A stretch of DNA of 64,000 nt from Setophaga petechia (taxonomy: Eukaryota; Chordata; Aves; Passeriformes; Parulidae), in assembly GCA_024362935.1 (NCBI GenBank), contig JANCRA010000016.1:21249165-21313164 (forward strand), given 5' to 3'. A program made the position numbers and the translations under genes. The notes beneath the pieces were generated by a model, which worked only from the letters and a program-made list of their open reading frames with translations, was not told the DNA's origin and ran no database searches. Shown here piece after piece: positions 1-11,462 of this stretch (its first letter is position 1; the number at the start of each line of letters is the position of its first letter).

Positions 1-1797
1 CTAAGATGCCTTCCTTTCAAGTATTAATGTGAAGGGAAAGGCAAGAGAGTGGGAAAGTACTGTTTTCTAGCACTTTGCAGGCTGCTAACACAATCCCAGT
101 GCTGTGTACCAATTAACTTGTCACTGCACTGCAGTAAGAGTTTCTTGTAACCTATATCTAAGCAAATAGCTTTTTCACTATGTCTTGCAAGGAGAAAACC
201 TTCTTGCTCACTAAACACTTCCTATCGTGTTCCAGAAGTTGCACAGAGGTCTGCAGTGTGTTTTCACACAAGAAAAAGAAAGTTGTCTAAGACGCCTTCC
301 TTTCAAGTATTAATGTGAAGGGAAAGGCAAGAGAGTGGGAAAGTACTGTTTTCTAGCACTTTGCAAGCTGCTAACACAATCCCAGTGCTGTGTAGCAATT
401 AGCTTGTCAGTGCACGGCAGTAAGTGTTTCTTGATACCTACATCTGAGCAAATAGCTTTTTCACTTTGTCTCGCAAGGGGAAAACGTTGCTGCTCACTAA
501 ACAACTTCCATCGTGTTGTAGAAGTTGCACAGACGGCTGCAGTGTGTTTTACAAAATGTAAAAGAAAGTTGTCTAAGACGCCTTCCTTTCAAGTATTAAT
601 GTGAAGGGAAAGGCAAGAGAGTGGGAAAGTACTGTTTTCTAGCACTTTGCAAGCTGCTAACACAGTCCTAGTGCTGTGTAGCAGTTAGCTGTTCAGTGCA
701 CTGCAGTAAGTGTTTCTTGTCACCTACATCTAAGCAAAAAGCTTTTTCACTATGTCTCGCAAGGAGAAAACCTTCCTGCTCACTAAACATTTCCTATCGT
801 GTTGTAGATATTGCAGAGAAGGCTGCAGAGTTTTTTGACACAAGAAAAAGAAAGTTGTCTAAGATGCTTTCCTTTCAAATATTAATGTGAAGGGAAAGGC
901 AAGAGAGTGGGAAAGTACTGTTTTCTAGCACTTTGCAGGCTGCTAACACAATGGCAGTGCTGTGTAGCAGTTAGCTTTTCAGTGCACTGCAGTAAGTGTT
1001 TCTTCTCACCTACATCTAAGCAAATAGCTTTTTCACTATGTCTCGCAAGGAGAAAACCTTCTTGCTCACTAAACATCTCCTATCGTGTTCTAGGAGTTGC
1101 ACAGAGGGCTGCAGTGTGTTTTGACACAAGAAAAAGAAAGTTGTCTAAGACGCCTTCCATTCAAGTATTAATGTGAAGGGAAAGACAAGAGAGTGGGAAA
1201 GTACTGTTTTCTAGCACTCTGCAAGCTGCTAACACAATCGCAGTGCTGTGTAGCAATTAGCTTGTCAGTGCACGGCAGTAAGTGTTTCTTGATACCTACA
1301 TCTGAGCAAATAGCTTTTTCACTTTGTCTCGCAAGGGGAAAACGTTGCTGCTCACTAAACAACTTCCATCGTGTTGTAGAAGTTGCACAGAGGGCTGCAG
1401 TGTCTTCTGTAACAAGAAAAAGAAAGTTGTCTAAGACGCCTTCCTTTCAAGTATTAATGTGAAGGGAAAGGCAAGAGAGTGGGAAAGTACTGTTTTCTAG
1501 CACTTTGCAAGCTGCTAACACAATCCCAGTGCTGTGTAGCAATTAGCTTGTCAGTGCACTGCAGTAAGTGTTTCTTGATACCTACATCTGAGCAAATAGC
1601 TTTTTCACTTTGTCTCGCAAGGAGAAAACCTTCCTGCTCACTAAACATTTCCTATCGTGTTCTAGAAGTTGCACAGAGGGCTGCAGTGTGTTTTGCAAAA
1701 TGTAAAAGAAAGTTGTCTAAGACGCCTTTCTTTCAAGTATTAATGTGAAGGGAAAGGCAAGAGAGTGGGAAAGTACTGTTTTCTAGCACTTTGCAAG

Positions 1798-1828
1798 CTG
1801 CTAACACAGTCCTAGTGCTGTGTAGCAG
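1798..1828 (+). other. Apical stem-loop in a class B monomer (representative)
   Basis: In class B monomers the top of the hairpin is tighter than in class A. CTGCT 1798-1802 pairs with AGCAG 1824-1828. After a single A bulge at 1803, ACACAG 1804-1809 pairs with CTGTGT 1818-1823, leaving an 8-nt loop at 1810-1817. This is 11 pairs with one bulge. The extra closing G-C pair replaces an A-C mismatch in class A. The lower part of the class A stem (GCAAGCT with AGCTTGT) is weaker here because the 3' side reads AGCTGTTC. Class B monomers also carry a TAG in the longest forward frame (CAGTCCTAGTG), which closes it. Confidence 0.4.
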
Positions 1829-2059
1829 TTAGCTGTTCAGTGCACTGCAGTAAGTGTTTCTTGTCACCTACATCTAAGCAAAAAGCTTTTTTACTATGTC
1901 TCGCTAGGAGAAAACCTTCTTGCTCACTAAACATCTCCTATCGTGTTCTAGAAGTTGCACAGAGGGCTGCAGTGTGTTCTGTAACAAGAAAAAGAAAGTT
2001 GTCTAAGACGCCTTCCTTTCAAGTATTAATGTGAAGGGAAAGGCAAGAGAGTGGGAAAG

Positions 2060-2138
2060 TACTGTTTTCTAGCACTTTGCAAGCTGCTAACACAATCCCA
2101 GTGCTGTGTAGCAATTAGCTTGTCAGTGCACGGCAGTA
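2060..2138 (+). other. Imperfect stem-loop in the class A monomer (representative)
   Basis: Hand-folding this 79-nt stretch gives five nested helices. TACTG 2060-2064 pairs with CAGTA 2134-2138. GCACT 2072-2076 pairs with AGTGC 2125-2129. GCAAGCT 2079-2085 pairs with AGCTTGT 2117-2123, including one G-U pair. GCT 2086-2088 pairs with AGC 2110-2112, and ACACA 2090-2094 pairs with TGTGT 2105-2109. The terminal loop is 10 nt (2095-2104). An A bulge at 2089 and an AATT bulge at 2113-2116 break the stem. That is 25 base pairs, within the size range of a microRNA precursor, though the large AATT bulge and the wide loop below GCACT are not ideal. The same fold recurs with small changes across class A monomers. 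Transcription and processing are not shown by sequence; the alternative is chance pairing amplified by tandem copying. Confidence 0.45.
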
Positions 2139-2141
2139 AGT
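2065..2141 (+). other. Splice-site-like signals bracketing a 63-nt segment (representative)
   Basis: TTTTCTAG at 2065-2072 resembles a 3' splice site with a short pyrimidine tract. GTAAGT at 2136-2141 is a perfect +1 to +6 match to the 5' splice site consensus, though the base before it is A rather than the usual G. They delimit a 63-nt potential exon (2073-2135) that contains nearly all of the hairpin. TATTAATG at the monomer junction, about 40 bases upstream, fits a loose branch-point pattern. Most array monomers keep both signals; a few have TTTTCTAA instead of TTTTCTAG (for example near 13504, 22242 and 63891). Diverged monomers at 17909 and 18196 have TTTTCTAT and GTAGGT instead. Use as splice sites is inferred only. 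Confidence 0.3.
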
Positions 2142-4313
2142 GTTTCTTGATACCTACATCTGAGCAAATAGCTTTTTCACTTTGTCTCGCAAGGGGAAAA
2201 CGTTGCTGCTCACTAAACAACTTCCATCGTGTTGTAGAAGTTGCACAGACGGCTGCAGTGTGTTTTACAAAATGTAAAAGAAAGTTGTCTAAGACGCCTT
2301 CCTTTCAAGTATTAATGTGAAGGGAAAGGCAAGAGAGTGGGAAAGTACTGTTTTCTAGCACTTTGCAAGCTGCTAACACAGTCCTAGTGCTGTGTAGCAG
2401 TTAGCTGTTCAGTGCACGGCAGTAAGTGTTTCTTGTCACCTACATCTAAGCAAATAGCTTTTTCACTATGTCTCGCAAGGAGAAAACCTTCTTGCTCACT
2501 AAACAACTTCCATCGTGTTGTAGATGTTGCAGAGAGGGCTGCAGAGTTTTTTGACACAAGAAAAAGAAAGTTGTCTAAGACGCCTTCCTTTCAAGTATTA
2601 ATGTGAAGGGAAAGGCAAGAGAGTGGGAAAGTACTGTTTTCTAGCACTTTGCAGGCTGCTAACACAATCCCAGTGCTGTGTACCAATTAACTTGTCACTG
2701 CACTGCAGTAAGGGTTTCTTGTCACCTATATCTAAGCAAAAAGCTTTTTCACTATGTCTCGCAAGGAGAAAACCTTCCTGCTCACTAAACATTTCCTATC
2801 GTGTTCCAGAAGTTGCACAGAGGGCTGCAGTGTGTTTTGACACAAGAAAAAGAAAGTTGTCTAAGACGCCTTCCATTCAAGTATTAATGTGAAGGGAAAG
2901 GCAAGAGAGTGGGAAAGTACTGTTTTCTAGCACTCTACAAGCTGCTAACACAATCGCAGTGCTGTGTAGCAATTAGCTTGTCAGTGTACGGCAGTAAGTG
3001 TTTCTTGATACCTACATCTGAGAAAATACCTTTTCCACTTTGTGTCGCAAGGGGAAAACGTTGCTGCTCACTAAACAACTTCCATCGTGTTGTAGATGTT
3101 GCAGAGAGGGCTGCAGAGTTTTTTGACACAAGAAAAAGAAAGTTCTCTAAGATGCCTTCCTTTCAAGTATTAATGTGAAGGGAAAGGCAAGAGAGTGGGA
3201 AAGTACTGTTTTCTAGCACTTTGCAAGCTGCTAACACAATCGCAGTTCTGTGTAGCAAGTAGCTTTTCAGTGCACTGCAGTAAGTGTTTCTTCTCACCTA
3301 CATCTAAGCAAATAGCTTTTTCACTTTGTCTCGCAAGGAGAAAACGTTGCTGCTCACTAAACATTTCCTATCGTGTTCTAGAAGTTGCACAGAGGGCTGC
3401 AGTGTGTTTTGCAAAATATAAAAGAAAGTTGTCTAAGACGCCTTCCTTTCAAGTATTAATGTGAAGGGAAAGGCAAGAGAGTGGGAAAGTACTGTTTTCT
3501 AGCACTTTGCAAGCTGCTAACACAGTCCTAGTGCTGTGTAGCAGTTAGCTGTTCAGTGCACTGCAGTAAGTGTTTCTTGTCACCTACATCTAAGCAAAAA
3601 GCTTTCTCACTATGTCTCGCAAGGAGAAAACCTTCTTGCTCACTAAACATCTCCTATCGTGTTCTAGAAGTTGCAACGAGGGCTGCAGTGTGTTCTGTAA
3701 CAAGAAAAAGAAAGTTGTCTAAGACGCCTTCCTTTCAAGTATTAATGTGAAGGGAAAGGCAAGAGAGTGGGAAAGTACTGTTTTCTAGCACTTTGCAAGC
3801 TGCTAACACAATCCCAGTGCTGTGTAGCAATTAGCTTGTGAGTGCACGGCAGTAAGTGTTTCTTGATACCTACATCTGAGCAAATAGCTTTTTCACTTTG
3901 TCTCGCAAGGGGAAAACGTTGCTGCTCACTAAACAACTTCCATCGTGTTGTAGAAGTTGCACAGACGGCTGCAGTGTGTTTTACAAAATGTAAAAGAAAG
4001 TTGTCTAAGACGCCTTCCTTTCAAGTATTAATGTGAAGGGAAAGGCAAGAGAGTGGGAAAGTACAGTTTTCTAGCACTTTGCAAGCTGCTAACACAGTCC
4101 TAGTGCTGTGTAGCAGTTAGCTGTTCAGTGCACTGCAGTAAGTGTTTCTTGTCACCTACATCTAAGCAAAAAGCTTTTTCACTATGTCTCGCAAGGAGAA
4201 AACCTTCCTGCTCACTAAACAACTTCCATCGTGTTGTAGATATTGCAGAGAAGGCTGCAGAGTTTTTTGACACAAGAAAAAGAAAGTTGTCTAAGATGCT
4301 TTCCTTTCAAATA

Positions 4314-7300
4314 TTAATGTGAAGGGAAAGGCAAGAGAGTGGGAAAGTACTGTTTTCTAGCACTTTGCAGGCTGCTAACACAATGGCAGTGCTGTGTAGC
4401 AGTTAGCTTTTCAGTGCACTGCAGTAAGTGTTTCTTCTCACCTACATCTAAGCAAATAGCTTTTTCACTATGTCTCGTAAGGAGAAAACCTTCTTGCTCA
4501 CTAAACATCTCCTATCGTGTTCTAGGAGTTGCACAGAGGGCTGCAGTGTGTTCTGTAACAAGAAAAAGAAAGTTGTCTAAGACGCCTTCCTTTCAAGTAT
4601 TAATGTGAAGGGAAAGGCAAGAGAGTGGGAAAGTACTGTTTTCTAGCAATTTGCAAGCTGCTAACACAATCCCAGTTCTGTGTAGCAATTAGCTGTTCAG
4701 TGCACTGCAGTAAGTGTTTCTTGTCACCTACATCTAAGCAAATAGCTTTTTCACTATGTCTCGCAAGGAGAAAACCTTCCTGCTCACTAAACAACTTCCA
4801 TCGTGTTGTAGATGTTGCAGAGAGGGCTGCAGAGTTTTTTGACACAAGAAAAAGAAAGTTGTCTAAGACGCCTTCCATTCAAGTATTAATGTGAAGGGAA
4901 AGACAAGAGAGTGGGAAAGTACTGTTTTCTAGCACTCTGCAAGCTGCTAACACAATCGCAGTGCTGTGTAGCAATTAGCTTGTCAGTGCACGGCAGTAAG
5001 TGTTTCTTGATACCTACATCTGAGCAAATAGCTTTTTCACTTTGTCTCGCAAGGGGAAAACGTTGCTGCTCACTAAACAACTTCCATCGTGTTGTAGAAG
5101 TTGCACAGAGGGACGCAGTGTCTTCTGTAACAAGAAAAAGAAAGTTGTCTAAGACGCCTTCCTTTCAAGTATTAATGTGAAGGGAAAGGCAAGAGAGTGG
5201 GAAAGTACTGTTTTCTAGCACTTTGCAAGCTGCTAACACAATCCCAGTTCTGTGTAGCAATTAGCTGTTCAGTGCACTGCAGTAAGTGTTTCTTGATACC
5301 TACATCTGGGCAAATAGCTTTTTCACTTTGTCTCGCAAGGAGAAAACCTTCCTGCTCACTAAACATTTCCTATCGTGTTCTAGAAGTTGCACAGAGGGCT
5401 GCAGTGTGTTTTGCAAAATGTAAAAGAAAGTTGTCTAAGACGCCTTCCTTTCAAGTATTAATGTGAAGGGAAAGGCAAGAGAGTGGGAAAGTACTGTTTT
5501 CTAGCACTTTGCAAGCTGCTAACACAGTCCTAGTGCTGTGTAGCAGTTAGCTGTTCAGTGCACTGCAGTAAGTGTTTCTTGTCACCTACATCTAAGCAAA
5601 AAGCTTTTTTACTATGTCTCGCTAGGAGAAAACCTTCTTGCTCACTAAACATCTCCTATCGTGTTCTAGAAGTTGCACAGAGGGCTGCAGTGTGTTCTGT
5701 AACAAGAAAAAGAAAGTTGTCTAAGACGCCTTCCTTTCAAGTATTAATGTGAAGGGAAAGGCAAGAGAGTGGGAAAGTACTGTTTTCTAGCACTTTGCAA
5801 GCTGCTAACACAATCCCAGTGCTGTGTAGCAATTAGCTTGTCAGTGCACGGCAGTAAGTGTTTCTTGATACCTACATCTGAGCAAATAGCTTTTTCACTT
5901 TGTCTCGCAAGGGGAAAACGTTGCTGCTCACTAAACAACTTCCATCGTGTTGTAGAAGTTGCACAGACGGCTGCAGTGTGTTTTACAAAATGTAAAAGAA
6001 AGTTGTCTAAGACGCCTTCCTTTCAAGTATTAATGTGAAGGGAAAGGCAAGAGAGTGGGAAAGTACTGTTTTCTAGCACTTTGCAAGCTGCTAACACAGT
6101 CCTAGTGCTGTGTAGCAGTTAGCTGTTCAGTGCACGGCAGTAAGTGTTTCTTGTCACCTACATCTAAGCAAAAAGCTTTTTCACTATGTCTCGCAAGGAG
6201 AAAACCTTCCTGCTCACTAAACAACTTCCATCGTGTTGTAGATATTGCAGAGAAGGCTGCAGAGTTTTTTGACACAAGAAAAAGAAAGTTGTCTAAGATG
6301 CTTTCCTTTCAAATATTAATGTGAAGGGAAAGGCAAGAGAGTGGGAAAGTACTGTTTTCTAGCACTTTGCAGGCTGCTAACACAATGGCAGTGCTGTGTA
6401 GCAGTTAGCTTTTCAGTGCACTGCAGTAAGTGTTTCTTCTCACCTACATCTAAGCAAATAGCTTTTTCACTATGTCTTCCAAGGAGAAAACCTTCTTGCT
6501 CACTAAACATCTCCTATCGTGTTCTAGAAGTTGCACAGAGGGCTGCAGTGTCTTCTGTAACAAGAAAAAGAAAGTTGTCTAAGACGCCTTCCTTTCAAGT
6601 ATTAATGTGAAGGGAAAGGCAAGAGAGTGGGAAAGTACTGTTTTCTAGCAATTTGCAAGCTGCTAACACAATCCCAGTTCTGTGTAGCAATTAGCTGTTC
6701 AGTGCACTGCAGTAAGTGTTTCTTGTCACCTACATCTAAGCAAAAAGCTTTTTCACTATGTCTCGCAAGGAGAAAACCTTCCTGCTCACTAAACAACTTC
6801 CATCGTGTTGTAGATGTTGCAGAGAGGGCTGCAGAGTTTTTTGACACAAGAAAAAGAAAGTTGTCTAAGATGCCTTCCTTTCAAGTATTAATGTGAAGGG
6901 AAAGGCAAGAGAGTGGGAAAGTACTGTTTTCTAGCACTTTGCAGGCTGCTAACACAATCCCAGTGCTGTGTACCAATTAACTTGTCACTGCACTGCAGTA
7001 AGTGTTTCTTGTCACCTACATCTAAGCAAATAGCTTTTTCACTATGTCTCGCAAGGAGAAAACCTTCTTGCTCACTAAACATCTCCTATCGTGTTCTAGA
7101 AGTTGCACAGACGGCTGCAGTGTCTTCTGTAACAAGAAAAAGAAAGTTGTCTAAGACGCCTTCCTTTCAAGTATTAATGTGAAGGGAAAGGCAAGAGAGT
7201 GGCAAAGTACTGTTTTCTAGCACTTTGCAAGCTGCTAACACAATCCCAGTGCTGTGTAGCAATTAGCTTGTCAGTGCACGGCAGTAAGTGTTTCTTGATA

Positions 7301-9740
7301 CCTACATCTGAGCAAATAGCTTTTTCACTTTGTCTCGCAAGGGGAAAACGTTGCTGCTCACTAAACAACTTCCATCGTGTTGTAGAAGTTGCACAGACGG
7401 CTGCAGTGTGTTTTACAAAATGTAAAAGAAAGTTGTCTAAGACGCCTTCCTTTCAAGTATTAATGTGAAGGGAAAGGCAAGAGAGTGGGAAAGTACAGTT
7501 TTCTAGCACTTTGCAAGCTGCTAACACAGTCCTAGTGCTGTGTAGCAGTTAGCTGTTCAGTGCACTGCAGTAAGTGTTTCTTGTCACCTACATCTAAGCA
7601 AAAAGCTTTTTCACTATGTCTCGCAAGGAGAAAACCTTCCTGCTCACTAAACAACTTCCATCGTGTTGTAGATATTGCAGAGAAGGCTGCAGAGTTTTTT
7701 GACACAAGAAAAAGAAAGTAGTCTAAGATGCTTTCCTTTCAAATATTAATGTGAAGGGAAAGGCAAGAGAGTGGGAAAGTACTGTTTTCTAGCACTTTGC
7801 AGGCTGCTAACACAATGGCAGTGCTGTGTAGCAGTTAGCTTTTCAGTGCACTGCAGTAAGTGTTTCTTCTCACCTACATCTAAGCAAAAAGCTTTTTCAC
7901 TATGTCTCGCAAGGAGAAAACCTTCTTGCTCACTAAACATCTCCTATCGTGTTCTAGGAGTTGCACAGAGGGCTGCAGTGTGTTCTGTAACAAGAAAAAG
8001 AAAGTTGTCTAAGACGCCTTCCTTTCAAGTATTAATGTGAAGGGAAAGGCAAGAGAGTGGGAAAGTACTGTTTTCTAGCAATTTGCAAGCTGCTAACACA
8101 ATCCCAGTTCTGTGTAGCAATTAGCTGTTCAGTGCACTGCAGTAAGTGTTTCTTGTCACCTACATCTAAGCAAATAGCTTTTTCACTATGTCTCGCAAGT
8201 AGAAAACCTTCCTGCTCACTAAACAACTTCCATCGTGTTGTAGATGTTGCAGAGAGGGCTGCAGAGTTTTTTGACACAAGAAAAAGAAAGTTGTCTAAGA
8301 CGCCTTCCATTCAAGTATTAATGTGAAGGGAAAGACAAGAGAGTGGGAAAGTACTGTTTTCTAGCACTCTGCAAGCTGCTAACACAATCGCAGTGCTGTG
8401 TAGCAATTAGCTTGTCAGTGCACGGCAGTAAGTGTTTCTTGATACCTACATCTGAGCAAATAGCTTTTTCACTTTGTCTCGCAAGGGGAAAACGTTGCTG
8501 CTCACTAAACAACTTCCATCGTGTTGTAGAAGTTGCACAGAGGGCTGCAGTGTCTTCTGTAACAAGAAAAAGAAAGTTGTCTAAGACGCCTTCCTTTCAA
8601 GTATTAATGTGAAGGGAAAGGCAAGAGAGTGGGAAAGTACTGTTTTCTAGCACTCTGCAAGCTGCTAACACAATCGCAGTTCTGTGTAGCAATTAGCTTT
8701 TCAGTGCACTGCAGTAAGTGTTTCTTGATACCTACATCTGAGCAAATAGCTTTTTCACTTTGTCTCGCAAGGAGAAAACCTTCCTGCTCACTAAACATTT
8801 CCTATCGTGTTCTAGAAGTTGCACAGAGGGCTGCAGTGTGTTTTGCAAAATGTAAAAGAAAGTTGTCTAAGACGCCTTCCTTTCAAGTATTAATGTGAAG
8901 GGAAAGGCAAGAGAGTGGGAAAGTACTGTTTTCTAGCACTTTGCAAGCTGCTAACACAGTCCTAGTGCTGTGTAGCAGTTAGCTGTTCAGTGCACTGCAG
9001 TAAGTGTTTCTTGTCACCTACATCTAAGCAAAAAGCTTTTTTACTATGTCTCGCTAGGAGAAAACCTTCTTGCTCACTAAACATCTCCTATCGTGTTCTA
9101 GAAGTTGCACAGAGGGCTGCAGTGTGTTCTGTAACAAGAAAAAGAAAGTTGTCTAAGACGCCTTCCTTTCAAGTATTAATGTGAAGGGAAAGGCAAGAGA
9201 GTGGGAAAGTACTGTTTTCTAGCACTTTGCAAGCTGCTAACACAATCCCAGTGCTGTGTAGCAATTAGCTTGTCAGTGCACGGCAGTAAGTGTTTCTTGA
9301 TACCTACATCTGAGCAAATAGCTTTTTCACTTTGTCTCGCAAGGGGAAAACGTTGCTGCTCACTAAACAACTTCCATCGTGTTGTAGAAGTTGCACAGAC
9401 GGCTGCAGTGTGTTTTACAAAATGTAAAAGAAAGTTGTCTAAGACGCCTTCCTTTCAAGTATTAATGTGAAGGGAAAGGCAAGAGAGTGGGAAAGTACTG
9501 TTTTCTAGCACTTTGCAAGCTGCTAACACAGTCCTAGTGCTGTGTAGCAGTTAGCTGTTCAGTGCACGGCAGTAAGTGTTTCTTGTCACCTACATCTAAG
9601 CAAAAAGCTTTTTCACTATGTCTCGCAAGGAGAAAACCTTCCTGCTCACTAAACAACTTCCATCGTGTTGTAGATGTTGCAGAGAGGGCTGCAGAGTTTT
9701 TTGACACAAGAAAAAGAAAGTTGTCTAAGATGCCTTCCTT
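4314..9740 (+). repeat. 12-monomer higher-order repeat (3432 bp period)
   Basis: Subtype order is periodic at 12 monomers here. Diagnostic monomers near 4314, 4600, 4886, 5172, 5558, 5744 and 6130 are matched in order at 7746, 8032, 8318, 8604, 8990, 9176 and 9562, each 3432 bp later. Class B monomers follow the spacing 2, 5, 5, 2 monomers through this stretch. The match is close but not perfect; the monomer near 6316 and its counterpart near 9748 belong to different classes. To the left, monomers from 1168 to about 2300 match those 13 monomers downstream, so the period changed by one unit. This is the usual mark of unequal exchange between offset arrays. Confidence 0.75.
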
Positions 9741-11182
9741 TCAAGTATTAATGTGAAGGGAAAGGCAAGAGAGTGGGAAAGTACTGTTTTCTAGCACTTT
9801 GCAGGCTGCTAACACAATCCCAGTGCTGTGTACCAATTAACTTGTCACTGCACTGCAGTAAGTGTTTCTTGTAACCTACATCTAAGCAAATAGCTTTTTC
9901 ACTATGTCTCGCAAGGAGAAAACCTTCCTGCTCACTAAACATCTCCTATCGTGTTCTAGAAGTTGCACAGAGGGCTGCAGTGTCTTCTGTAACAAGAAAA
10001 AGAAAGTTGTCTAAGACGCCTTCCTTTCAAGTATTAATGTGAAGGGAAAGGCAAGAGAGTGGGAAAGTACTGTTTTCTAGCACTTTGCAAGCTGCTAACA
10101 CAATCCCAGTTCTATGTAGCAATTAGCTTGTCAGTGCACGGCAGTAAGTGTTTCTTGATACCTACATCTGAGCAAATAGCTTTTTCACTTTGTCTCGCAA
10201 GGGGAAAACGTTGCTGCTCACTAAACAACTTCCATCATGTTGTAGAAGTTCCACAGAGGGCTGCAGTGTGTTTTGCAAAATGTAAAAGAAAGTTGTCTAA
10301 GACGCCTTCCTTTCAAGTATTAATGTGAAGGGAAAGGCAAGAGAGTGGGAAAGTACTGTTTTCTAGCACTTTGCAAGCTGCTAACACAATCCCAGTTCTG
10401 TGTAGCAATTAGCTTTTCAGTGCACTGCAGTAAGTGTTTCTTGTCACCTACATCTAAGCAAATAGCTTTTTCACTATGTCTCGCAAGGAGAAAACCTTCC
10501 TGCTCACTAAACAACTTCCATCGTGTTGTAGATGTTGCAGAGAGGGCTGCAGAGTTTTTTGACACAAGAAAAAGAAAGTTCTCTAAGATGCCTTCCTTTC
10601 AAGTATTAATGTGAAGGGAAAGGCAAGAGAGTGGGAAAGTACTGTTTTCTAGCACTTTGCAGGCTGCTAACACAATCCCAGTGCTGTGTACCAATTAACT
10701 TGTCACTGCACTGCAGTAAGGGTTTCTTGTCACCTATATCTAAGCAAATAGCTTTTTCACTATGTCTCGCAAGGAGAAAACCTTCTTGCTTACTAAACAT
10801 CTCCTATCGTGTTCTAGAAGTTGCACAGAGGGCTGCAGTGTGTTCTGTAACAAGAAAAAGAAAGTTGTCTAAGACGCCTTCCTTTCAAGTATTAATGTGA
10901 AGGGAAAGGCAAGAGAGTGGGAAAGTACTGTTTTCTAGCACTTTGCAAGCTGCTAACACAATCCCAGTTCTGTGTAGCAATTAGCTGTTCAGTGCACTGC
11001 AGTAAGTGTTTCTTGTCACCTACATCTAAGCAAATAGCTTTTTCACTATGTCTCGCAAGGAGAAAACCTTCCTGCTCACTAAACAACTTCCATCGTGTTG
11101 TAGATGTTGCAGAGAGGGCTGCAGAGTTTTTTGACACAAGAAAAAGAAAGTTCTCTAAGATGCCTTCCTTTCAAGTATTAAT

Positions 11183-11462
11183 GTGAAGGGAAAGGCAAGA
11201 GAGTGGGAAAGTACTGTTTTCTAGCACTTTGCAGGCTGCTAACACAATCCCAGTGCTGTGTACCAATTAACTTGTCACTGCACTGCAGTAAGAGTTTCTT
11301 GTAACCTATATCTAAGCAAATAGCTTTTTCACTATGTCTTGCAAGGAGAAAACCTTCTTGCTCACTAAACACTTCCTATCGTGTTCCAGAAGTTGCACAG
11401 AGGGCTGCAGTGTGTTTTCACACAAGAAAGTTGTCTAAGACGCCTTCCTTTCAAGTATTAAT
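11183..11462 (+). repeat. Marker monomer of 280 bp (6-bp deletion)
   Basis: The distance from this monomer start to the next is 280 rather than 286 bp. The loss lies near 11424-11430, where CACACAAGAAAGTTG stands in place of CACACAAGAAAAAGAAAGTTG in related monomers. It shifts the phase of everything downstream by 6 bp. The same short monomer occurs at 29924-30203, exactly 18741 bp away, so the pair marks a segmental duplication. The very similar monomer at the left edge of the window (29-314) lacks the deletion. Confidence 0.93.

Larger units (their letters stand above)
2031..2316 (+). repeat. Representative monomer, class A (286 bp)
   Basis: This monomer typifies the most frequent subtype. 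Its 5' half carries CAATCCCAGTGCTGTG, then AATTAGCTTGTCAG and GTGCACGGCAG. Its middle carries TTGATACCTACATCTGAG, and its 3' half has AAGGGGAAAACGTTGCTGCT and AACAACTTCCATCGTG. Other subtypes replace these blocks in linked groups. Class B has CAGTCCTAGTGCTG and AGCAGTTAGCTGTTC. Class C has GTACCAATTAACTTGTCAC. Class D has CAATGGCAGTG with TTCTCACCTAC. Class E has CCCAGTTCTGTG with AGCTGTTCAG. The 3' halves also come in several versions, ending in TTTTTTGACACAAG, TGTTTTGCAAAATG, TGTTCTGTAACAAG or TGTTTTACAAAATG. The 5' and 3' blocks occur in many combinations, as expected from gene conversion and unequal exchange. Confidence 0.9.

Noticed and set aside
882..1076. The recurring 64-92 codon reverse ORFs as antisense genes
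   Set aside because: Many begin at TTG because the monomer reads AAACAA there. They have no recognisable domain, and they occur simply because the monomer lacks stops in that frame.
1479..1748. The recurring 89-codon forward ORF as a multicopy gene family
   Set aside because: It starts at GTG, not ATG, and ends at the TGA of the monomer junction. The 286-bp period shifts frame by one each unit. Class B copies have a TAG in the middle. Variants look neutral rather than protein-conserving.
2073..2135. A repeat protein made by joining the 63-nt mini-exons in frame
   Set aside because: 63 is divisible by three and one frame is open in class A, but class B monomers place TAG in that frame (CAGTCCTAG). 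The other two frames contain TAA or TAG in class A.
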